Below, in pieces: positions 6,672 to 11,916 of a stretch of DNA of 11,916 bases. Below the pieces are notes generated by a model, which saw only the letters and a list, made by a program, of their open reading frames with translations, was not told the origin of the DNA and did not search any database. The translations under genes and the position numbers were made by a program. Numbering within the stretch: position 1 is the stretch's first letter; each line of letters opens with the position of its first letter. This DNA is from an uncultured Oscillospiraceae bacterium. Its GTDB lineage: Bacteria; Bacillota; Clostridia; Oscillospirales; Oscillospiraceae. The stretch is from assembly GCA_934597345.1 (NCBI GenBank), contig CAKTRJ010000048.1, positions 1-11,916 on the forward strand. Direction: 5' to 3'.

Positions 6672-6698
6672 GTGGGACAGAGCAGCGCTCTGTCCCAC
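6672..6698 (+). terminator. Perfect 12-bp hairpin before the MBOAT gene, terminator or attenuator
   Basis: GTGGGACAGAGC (6672-6683) pairs without mismatch with GCTCTGTCCCAC (6687-6698) around a 3-nt loop. Only TTT follows, so intrinsic termination would be weak. It may partly end the DUF4358/DHHW-1 transcript, set the ratio to MBOAT expression, or protect an mRNA end. A TATAGT at 6641-6646 upstream lacks a -35. Confidence 0.5.
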
Positions 6699-6746
6699 TT
6701 TCCGGCAAAAGCGCCGTAAACAAACCGTAAACGAAGGAGAACCCTT

Positions 6747-8147
6747 ATGGTATTCAGCAGCACCGTCTTTCTGTTGATCTTCCTGCCTGTGGTGGCGGGG
6801 ATCTATTTCCTGTTTCCCCGGAAGGCACGCAATACCGTGCTGCTGCTGTTCAGCCTTGTGTTCTACGGCTGGGGCGAGCCGAAGTATATCCTGATCATGC
6901 TGTTCTCCACGGTATTCGACTACACCAACGCCCGGCTCATCGGCCATTTTCAGGACGCCGGAAAGCAGAAGGCCGCCAAGGCCGTGCTGATCGTGGACGT
7001 GGTGGGCAATTTGGGGATCCTGGGCTTCTTCAAGTACACGGATTTCGCCATCGACAATCTGAACAGCCTCCTGAGCGCCGGTATCCCCGCGCTGGGACTG
7101 GCCCTGCCCATCGGCATCAGTTTCTACACCTTCCAGACCATGTCCTACACCATCGACGTGTACCGGGGCATCGTCAAGCCCCAGAAGAACATCCTCAACG
7201 TGGGCGCGTACGTGACGCTGTTCCCCCAGCTGATCGCCGGTCCCATCGTCCAGTACAAGACGGTGGAGCATGAGCTGATGTACCGCCGGGAGAGTATCTT
7301 CGAGGCCAGCCGGGGCATGCAGCGCTTTGTGGTGGGCCTTGCCAAAAAGGTGCTGATCGCCAATCAAGTGGGCGCTCTGTGGGAGCAGATCAGCGCCATG
7401 TCCGCACCCTCCGCCGTGACGGCGTGGCTGGGCGCCATCGCCTTCACCTTCCAGATCTACTTCGATTTTTCCGGATACTCCGACATGGCCATCGGTCTGG
7501 GTCATCTGTTTGGTTTCCATTTTCTGGAAAACTTTGAGCATCCCTACGAGTCCCGCACCGTCACTGAGTTCTGGCGGCGGTGGCACATCAGCCTCAGCAC
7601 CTGGTTCCGGGAATATGTCTATATCCCCTTGGGCGGCAACCGTCACGGCAAGGCCCGGCAGATTCTGAACCTTGCCATCGTCTGGTTCCTGACGGGCCTG
7701 TGGCACGGGGCCAGCTGGAACTTTGTGCTGTGGGGCCTCTATTACGCGGTGCTGCTGATCCTGGAGAAGCTGTTCCTGCTGCGGTGGTTGGACAAGGCCC
7801 CCAAATGGGTGGGCCATGTGTACACCATCTTTGCCTTCATCATGGGCTGGGTGCTGTTCGCCATCACCGACTTCGGCCAGCTGGGACAGTACGTCTCTGC
7901 TATGTTCACCGCCCATTTTGCCGACGGCGCGGCGCTGTATCTGCTGCGCTCCAATGTGGTGCTGCTGATCGCCGCCGCCATCGGCTGCACCACCGGCCCG
8001 CTGCGGCTGTGGAACCGTGTGGAGGACAGGCTGTCCGACACCGCCGCCGTGACGCTGCGCACCGTGGGCGTGGTGATCCTGCTGCTGCTGTCTATCGCGT
8101 TTCTGGTGGGCGACAGCTATAACCCCTTCCTCTACTTCCGCTTCTAA
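6747..8147 (+). CDS. MBOAT-family membrane O-acyltransferase, AlgI/DltB/PatA-like
   Basis: This 466-aa polytopic membrane protein starts with the family's typical hydrophobic opening (MVFSSTVFLLIFLPVV) and FLFPRKARNTVLLLFSLVFYGWGEPKY. The conserved core is clear: QMS-type segment FYTFQTMSYTIDVYRG, YFDFSGYSDMAIG, then WRRWHISLSTWFREYVYIPLGG with His280, and TGLWHGASWNF with His320, the proposed catalytic histidine. Relatives take acetyl (or D-alanyl in DltB) from a cytoplasmic donor and pass it across the membrane to extracytoplasmic polymers together with an SGNH-type partner. GAAGGAGA stands 6 nt before the ATG. The second DHHW gene starts 12 nt after its stop, which indicates one operon. 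No carrier protein or D-alanyl ligase gene is seen, which favours acetyl over D-alanyl. The polymer is unknown. Confidence 0.94.
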   Translation: MVFSSTVFLLIFLPVVAGIYFLFPRKARNTVLLLFSLVFYGWGEPKYILIMLFSTVFDYTNARLIGHFQDAGKQKAAKAVLIVDVVGNLGILGFFKYTDFAIDNLNSLLSAGIPALGLALPIGISFYTFQTMSYTIDVYRGIVKPQKNILNVGAYVTLFPQLIAGPIVQYKTVEHELMYRRESIFEASRGMQRFVVGLAKKVLIANQVGALWEQISAMSAPSAVTAWLGAIAFTFQIYFDFSGYSDMAIGLGHLFGFHFLENFEHPYESRTVTEFWRRWHISLSTWFREYVYIPLGGNRHGKARQILNLAIVWFLTGLWHGASWNFVLWGLYYAVLLILEKLFLLRWLDKAPKWVGHVYTIFAFIMGWVLFAITDFGQLGQYVSAMFTAHFADGAALYLLRSNVVLLIAAAIGCTTGPLRLWNRVEDRLSDTAAVTLRTVGVVILLLLSIAFLVGDSYNPFLYFRF

Positions 8148-8159
8148 GGAGGAGCATCT

Positions 8160-9305
8160 ATGAGCAACCCTGACAAAGGCGGCGCGCGCCTGATGAAAAG
8201 TGAACACAAGCGCCGGGAGCTGGCGCCGCTGGCGGCCATCTTCGGTATTCTGGTGGCGCTGGCGCTGGCCTCGCTGCTGACGCCGGAGCGGGAGTTCTCC
8301 CCCAACGAGAACCGCTATCTCCAGCTGAAGCCGGAGTTGAGTTGGACGACGCTGATGGACGGTACCTTCACCAAGAAAGCGGAGGATTATGTCTCCGATC
8401 AGATCGCCCTGCGGGACACCTGGATGGAGACGGCCTCTCTGGTGCAGCGGGCAGCCCTGCGGCAGGAGATCAACGACACATGGCTGGGCCGGGACGGCCG
8501 CTACTTCGCCAAGGTGACGCCCGACACCTTTGATACCGACCAGTACGAGAAGAATCTGGAGCAGGTGCGGACGTTCTTCGACAACAATTCCGGCAAGGAC
8601 TGCCGCATTATGATGGTACCCACCCCCGCCTATATGCTCCGGGATGACCTGCCCGCCAACGCGCCCCTCTTTGACGCGGCGGGATGCTTCGACACACTGA
8701 CCAACCAGTTCGGGAAACAGGCTATCGATCTGCGGCCCGCCCTGACCCCCGACGCGGCGGACATGTATTACCGCACCGACCACCACTGGACTACCAAGGG
8801 CGCGCAGACCGCCTACGGCGTATGGTGCGCCGCCACCGGACACGCAGATCAGAGCTGGACGCTGACGCCCATGAGCACCACCTTCCGGGGCACGCTGTAC
8901 TCCAAGGTGCTGCTGCCGGACAGCCCCTATGACACGGTGTCCATCGCATCTAGCGCCGCCATCCGCTCCATGGACTGCGACGGCGAGGTATCCGACAGCC
9001 TGTACAGCATGGCGGCACTGGAGGAGAAGGATCACTACAAGATCTTCATGGGCGGCAACTACGCCAAGGTGGTCATCGACACCGGCGCGAATACCGGCAA
9101 GTCCCTGCTGGTGGTGAAGGACAGCTTTGCCAACAGCTTCCTGCCCTTCCTGGTGAAGGATTATGACACCATCACGGTGCTGGATCTCCGGTTCTACCGG
9201 GAGGGCGTACAGCCGCTGGCGGATCAGGCTGACGATGTGCTGGTGCTGTATGAGCTGACCAACTTCGCCGCGGATAAGAATTTGTATAAGCTGAACAAGA
9301 GCTGA
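8160..9305 (+). CDS. DHHW-family SGNH-like protein, membrane anchored (DHHW-2)
   Basis: In this 381-aa protein a basic N-terminus (KSEHKRRE) precedes one membrane anchor at about 22-41. The classic DHHW opening FSPNENRYLQLKPELSW follows, then a FTKKAEDYVSDQIALRD helix region. The extracytoplasmic domain carries TDHHW at 206-210 and VVKDSFANSFLPF with Ser322. Asp207, His209 and Ser322 would be the triad by analogy with AlgJ/AlgX. The start at 8160 has AAGGAGGA 6 nt upstream, overlapping the MBOAT stop codon; Met12 is a possible alternative. Coupling to the MBOAT gene makes it the likely dedicated partner. It shares the two motif blocks with the protein at 5375-6526 but differs strongly at its N-terminus and in the segment between TDHHW and the Ser motif (115 against 128 residues). 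Confidence 0.9.
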   Translation: MSNPDKGGARLMKSEHKRRELAPLAAIFGILVALALASLLTPEREFSPNENRYLQLKPELSWTTLMDGTFTKKAEDYVSDQIALRDTWMETASLVQRAALRQEINDTWLGRDGRYFAKVTPDTFDTDQYEKNLEQVRTFFDNNSGKDCRIMMVPTPAYMLRDDLPANAPLFDAAGCFDTLTNQFGKQAIDLRPALTPDAADMYYRTDHHWTTKGAQTAYGVWCAATGHADQSWTLTPMSTTFRGTLYSKVLLPDSPYDTVSIASSAAIRSMDCDGEVSDSLYSMAALEEKDHYKIFMGGNYAKVVIDTGANTGKSLLVVKDSFANSFLPFLVKDYDTITVLDLRFYREGVQPLADQADDVLVLYELTNFAADKNLYKLNKS

Positions 9306-9316
9306 TCATACACTGA

Positions 9317-9347
9317 CAGGACCGCCCGCAAAGGCGGTCCTGTTTTT
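9317..9347 (+). terminator. Intrinsic terminator of the MBOAT/DHHW operon
   Basis: A perfect 10-bp stem, CAGGACCGCC (9317-9326) with GGCGGTCCTG (9333-9342), has a 6-nt loop and is followed by TTTTT (9343-9347). It begins 12 nt after the stop codon. Confidence 0.93.
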
Positions 9348-9457
9348 GGCCCCGATGCCAAAAACAGACCATTTCAGTATGGAAAAAGATTCCTAAATTT
9401 TACGTTTTCTTCAAAAAACACGGCAAATTTTTGTGAAAATCGTGACGGGTGTATTTG

Positions 9458-9486
9458 TTGAAGGGAGCGGCAAAACAGGCTATAAT
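9458..9486 (+). promoter_or_regulatory. Promoter of the dCMP deaminase gene
   Basis: TTGAAG (9458-9463), a 17-nt spacer and a perfect TATAAT (9481-9486) in an AT-rich stretch, 41 nt before the start codon. It shares AAAACAGGCTATA with the PAP2 gene promoter. Confidence 0.8.
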
Positions 9487-9526
9487 CAAGTTAAGTGAAA
9501 ATTATGTGTCGCAAGGAGAAACCGCC

Positions 9527-10009
9527 ATGGAGCGTATCAGCAAGGAAAACTACTATCTGAACATCGCCGAGACCGTACTGGAGCGGGCCACCTGCCTGCG
9601 CCGGGTGTTCGGCGCCATCATTGTGAAGAACGATGAGATCATCTCCACCGGCTATAACGGCGCACCCCGTGGCCGCCGCAACTGCGTGGATATGGGTCTT
9701 TGCACCCGCGAAGCCATGCGGGTGCCCCGGGGTGAGCGGTACGAGCTGTGCCGCAGCGTCCATGCCGAGGCCAACGCCATCATCTCCGCCGCCCGGCGCG
9801 ACATGGTGGGCGGCACGCTGTATCTGGTGGGCCGCAACGCCCAGACCGGCGAGCTGCTCCACGACGCCACCTCCTGCGCCATGTGCCGCCGTCTGGTGAT
9901 CAACGCGGGCCTTGCCAAGGTGGTGATCCGCAATACGGAGACGGCGTTTTCCACCGTGGATGTGCAGGACTGGGTGGATCTGGAGGACGACGTACCGGAT
10001 CTGCGGTGA
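9527..10009 (+). CDS. dCMP deaminase (cytidine/deoxycytidylate deaminase family)
   Basis: The enzyme converts dCMP to dUMP, feeding thymidylate synthesis in the cytosol. The 160-aa protein has the zinc site of the family: HAE (His79, Glu81) and the paired cysteines of SCAMC (Cys117, Cys120). The early G-x-x-x-x-GYNGAPRG segment (about 41-48) and the insert NCVDMGLCTREAMRVPRGERYELC, which resembles the ComEB/dCMP deaminase group, separate it from tRNA adenosine deaminases. The usual Pro before the first Cys is Ser116, a change I recall from other clostridial members. The ATG at 9527 has AAGGAGA 7 nt upstream. An in-frame start at 9449 lies before the promoter and is rejected. The gene seems to be monocistronic, between the operon terminator at 9317 and the palindrome at 10037. 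Confidence 0.92.
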   Translation: MERISKENYYLNIAETVLERATCLRRVFGAIIVKNDEIISTGYNGAPRGRRNCVDMGLCTREAMRVPRGERYELCRSVHAEANAIISAARRDMVGGTLYLVGRNAQTGELLHDATSCAMCRRLVINAGLAKVVIRNTETAFSTVDVQDWVDLEDDVPDLR

Positions 10010-10036
10010 GGAGATCGTTCAAAGGCAATAAAGCCC

Positions 10037-10117
10037 TGTAGGGGCGGACGACCCTGTCCGCCCTATCTTCTCCGTGCGATCCATACGAACGGGCCGGCAG
10101 AGTCGTCAGCCCCTACA
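10037..10117. repeat. 81-bp inverted-repeat element with 27-nt arms
   Basis: The left arm 10037-10063 begins TGTAGGGGCGGACGACC. The right arm 10091-10117 ends CGTCAGCCCCTACA. The arms match at 23 of 27 positions around a 27-nt centre, and the outer 9 bp are perfect. The left arm also holds a smaller hairpin, GGGCGGAC with GTCCGCCC (10042-10063). The GTAGGGGCGG start recalls the GTAGGGCGG start of the two-hairpin repeats, so the families may be related. It lies 27 nt after the deaminase stop. The remaining sequence to 10215 shows no confident promoter. Confidence 0.85.
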
Positions 10118-10215
10118 CCAAAATATCGCATCCCGGCAATCCCCGGCACCCCCCGTTATCCCATGTATCCGGCCTGCGGGCCTGATCATAAAAAATGAAT
10201 ACGAAGGAGAATGTC

Positions 10216-11487
10216 ATGATGTTGAACGACAAAACGGTAGCCGCCTATACGGCTATCCTGCGGGAAGAGCTCCTGCTGGCCACAGGGTGTACAGAGCCCA
10301 TCGCCGTCGCGTACTGTGCTGCCAAGCTGCGCGAGGTGCTGGGCGGAAAACCGGAAGAAGTGCTGGCCGAGGTCAGCGGCAACATTCTGAAGAACGTGAA
10401 ATCTGTGGTCGTACCCAATACTGATGGCCGTCGCGGCATCGACGCTGCCATCGCGGTAGGTATTGTGGCGGGCGACGCGGACGCGGAGCTTCAGGTGATC
10501 GCCAACGTCACGGAGAATGACGCAGCCGCCATCCAGGGCTATCTGGATGCCACATCCATCAAGGTCACATGTCCCGAAACGCCGTGCCTGCTGGATATCT
10601 TCCTGCACGGCAAGCGGGAGGGGCACACCGCCGCCGTGCGGGTGGCCAACAATCACACCAACATCATCTACATCGAAAAGGACGGGGAGGTCCTGCTGGA
10701 GAAGCCCGTTACCGCTAACGCGGAGGACAATTTGCAGGACAAGAGCGTTCTTAACGTGAAAGACATTCTCACCTTCGTTGAAACCGTCCCGTTATCCGCC
10801 ATCGAGCCCATTATCGGCAGGCAGATCGCCTGCAACACCGCCATCGCGGAGGAGGGCCTGAAAAACAGCTGGGGCGCCAACATCGGCTCCACGCTCCTCC
10901 AGCGCAGCGATGACATGGAGACGCAGGCCCGGGCATGGGCCGCCGCCGGATCCGACGCCCGCATGAACGGCTGCGAGATGCCGGTGGTCATCTGCTCCGG
11001 CTCCGGCAACCAGGGCATCACCGCCTCCGTCCCCGTGTGGCGCTACGGCAGGCTCATGGGCGCCGACGATGAGAGGATCCTGCGGGCCGTGTGCCTCAGC
11101 GACCTGATCACCATCCACCAGAAAACCGGCATCGGCCGTCTCAGCGCCTACTGCGGCGCGGTCTCCGCCGGTGTGGGCGCAGGCTGCGGCATCGCGTGGC
11201 TGCGTGGCGCGGACTATGACGCCATCTGCCACACGCTGGAAAACGCGGTGGCCATGATCTCCGGCTGCATCTGCGACGGCGCCAAGGCCAGCTGCGCCGC
11301 CAAGATCGCCATGGGCGTGAGCTGCGGCCTGCTGGGATACGATATGTACTGCGGCGGCGACAACTTCCGTCCCGGCGACGGCATTCTGGGTACCGATGTG
11401 GAGGACACCATCCGCCATGTGGGCGTGCTGGCCGCGGAGGGTATGCGGGAGACGGACCGCGTCATCCTGCGGATCATGACAGAGTAA
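10216..11487 (+). CDS. UPF0597/CyuA-family [4Fe-4S] L-cysteine desulfidase
   Basis: Characterised members (Methanocaldococcus jannaschii cysteine desulfidase, E. coli YhaM/CyuA) break L-cysteine into sulfide, ammonia and pyruvate with an oxygen-labile 4Fe-4S cluster instead of PLP. The 423-aa product spans the full family length. Cys25 in TGCTEP matches the catalytic cysteine. Cys313 in SAYCGAVSAG plus Cys353 and Cys360 in CDGAKASC (C-x6-C) match the three cluster ligands. Many databases call this family serine dehydratase alpha-like. Two adjacent ATGs (10216, 10219) follow GAAGGAGA at 10203-10210, so either could be used; an ATG at 10195 lies before that site and is not favoured. The next gene is cstA, which suggests joint use in amino-acid and peptide catabolism. 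Confidence 0.9.
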   Translation: MMLNDKTVAAYTAILREELLLATGCTEPIAVAYCAAKLREVLGGKPEEVLAEVSGNILKNVKSVVVPNTDGRRGIDAAIAVGIVAGDADAELQVIANVTENDAAAIQGYLDATSIKVTCPETPCLLDIFLHGKREGHTAAVRVANNHTNIIYIEKDGEVLLEKPVTANAEDNLQDKSVLNVKDILTFVETVPLSAIEPIIGRQIACNTAIAEEGLKNSWGANIGSTLLQRSDDMETQARAWAAAGSDARMNGCEMPVVICSGSGNQGITASVPVWRYGRLMGADDERILRAVCLSDLITIHQKTGIGRLSAYCGAVSAGVGAGCGIAWLRGADYDAICHTLENAVAMISGCICDGAKASCAAKIAMGVSCGLLGYDMYCGGDNFRPGDGILGTDVEDTIRHVGVLAAEGMRETDRVILRIMTE

Positions 11488-11499
11488 AAAACAGAGCGC

Positions 11500-11530
11500 G
11501 GGGTCTGCGTATGCAGACCCCACTTTTTTT
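11500..11530 (+). terminator. Intrinsic terminator after the desulfidase gene
   Basis: GGGGTCTGC (11500-11508) pairs with GCAGACCCC (11513-11521) around a 4-nt loop, followed by AC and seven T (11524-11530). It ends the transcript 12 nt after the stop, so cstA needs its own promoter. Confidence 0.92.
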
Positions 11531-11573
11531 GTGTCCGCCGTAAGCGTCCCGCCGTGCCGCCTCCTTTCGCCGC

Positions 11574-11587
11574 CGGAAACGTTTTCA
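11574..11587. promoter_or_regulatory. cre-like palindrome upstream of cstA
   Basis: The 14-mer CGGAAACGTTTTCA, centred on the perfect palindrome AAACGTTT, fits the Gram-positive catabolite-responsive element TGWAANCGNTNWCA except at positions 1 and 3. Carbon-starvation genes are common CcpA targets. The site is ~195 bp before the start codon and the transcription start is unknown, so its role is uncertain. Confidence 0.35.
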
Positions 11588-11601
11588 GCTCAATCGAAAA
11601 A

Positions 11602-11754
11602 GATCGCCGATAAATGGCGATCATTAACATACCACCCGCATACGTTAGCAACTTCTGTATCCAAATGTCGTTTCATTAGCACCAATTTTATGAATATCGT
11701 GTTACTATTTAAAATCGTTAAGAGCAACAAATTTCGACACGCCGCAAGTCGAAA
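11602..11754. promoter_or_regulatory. AT-rich cstA leader with two inverted repeats
   Basis: The 250 bp between the terminator and cstA are far more AT-rich than the surroundings. They hold two 7-bp inverted repeats: GATCGCC/GGCGATC (11602-11608, 11616-11622) and TTTCGAC/GTCGAAA (11732-11738, 11748-11754). The second sits directly before the ribosome site. TACTAT at 11703-11708 is a possible -10 without a convincing -35. I recognise no known riboswitch or T-box. Confidence 0.4.
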
Positions 11755-11781
11755 AAATGAGTACAAAGGAGAGTGTTTTCT

Positions 11782-11916
11782 GTGGCAACATTTATCATCG
11801 GACTCGTCATCCTGCTGGGCGGCGCGGCCCTGTACGGCCGCTTCTGCGAAAAGGTCTTTGGGCCGGATGACCGCAAGACCCCCGCATACACCAAGGAGGA
11901 CGGCGTTGACTTCGTC
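11782..11916 (+). CDS. cstA: CstA-family carbon-starvation peptide transporter (N-terminal part, cut by window end)
   Basis: CstA proteins are polytopic inner-membrane importers of peptides and, in some cases, pyruvate, induced when carbon is scarce. Only 45 codons are present: ATFIIGLVILLGGAALYGRF is the first membrane segment, then CEKVFGPDDRKTPAYTKEDG, then VDFV. The FGPDDRKTPA block followed by DGVD(F/Y)V is the hallmark of the CstA N-terminus. The start is GTG at 11782, with AAAGGAGAG 8 nt upstream. The ATG at 11757 is out of frame and overlaps no ribosome site. The preceding desulfidase gene ends in its own terminator, so the two genes are probably related in function but transcribed separately. 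Confidence 0.85.
   Translation, partial: MATFIIGLVILLGGAALYGRFCEKVFGPDDRKTPAYTKEDGVDFV

Noticed and set aside
6663..9035. 790-codon open frame on the minus strand opposite MBOAT and DHHW-2
   Set aside because: The peptide is full of H, Q, G and R with no domain, as expected opposite GC3-biased genes. The plus-strand frames have clear families, motifs and ribosome sites.
11757..11781. ATG at 11757 as the cstA start
   Set aside because: It is in another frame. The CstA peptide begins at the GTG at 11782, directly after a good ribosome site.

Overview
The window looks like a chromosomal piece of a GC-rich, strictly anaerobic gut clostridium of the Oscillospiraceae type (Oscillibacter/Dysosmobacter-like). 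This is inferred from the strong GC bias at third codon positions, the good AAGGAGG-type ribosome binding sites, the gene families (DUF4358 lipoprotein, DHHW proteins, MBOAT acyltransferase, UPF0597 protein, CstA) and the abundance of short GC-rich palindromic repeats between genes. The species cannot be named from the sequence alone.

Layout. Positions 1-569 carry no credible gene. They hold three tandem copies of a ~116-bp unit made of two hairpins (1-334) and then a different ~200-bp palindromic element (348-550). On the minus strand, 3134-570 is a tightly overlapping ABC importer operon: ATPase, permease, NMT1/SsuA-like lipoprotein. Its substrate is undetermined and no riboswitch is visible. 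Divergent from it is ridA (3288-3668), with its own promoter and a strong terminator. A PAP2-type membrane phosphatase follows (3794-4717).

Positions 4917-9305 form the most interesting part: a DUF4358 lipoprotein, a DHHW protein whose start overlaps the lipoprotein stop, an MBOAT acyltransferase, and a second DHHW protein 12 nt behind it. By analogy with AlgI/AlgJ/AlgX, DltB/DltD and PatA/PatB this reads as a machine for O-acetylation (or other acylation) of an envelope or exported polymer. The MBOAT would move the acyl group across the membrane, and the two membrane-anchored SGNH-like DHHW proteins would transfer or remove it outside. The substrate is not encoded here. The cassette ends in a clear terminator at 9317-9347.

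Positions 9527-10009 encode a dCMP deaminase. A UPF0597/CyuA-type iron-sulfur cysteine desulfidase follows (10216-11487), and then the start of a CstA peptide transporter (GTG at 11782, cut by the window end). The last two suggest peptide uptake and cysteine catabolism. A cre-like palindrome lies in the AT-rich leader before cstA.

Intergenic palindromes are the second theme. A solo copy of the two-hairpin unit lies at 6549-6631, inside the acylation cassette. An 81-bp inverted repeat with 27-nt arms lies at 10037-10117. In the two-hairpin family the upper stems differ (CCTG/CAGG versus GGTG/CACC) but remain paired, while the lower stem stays constant.
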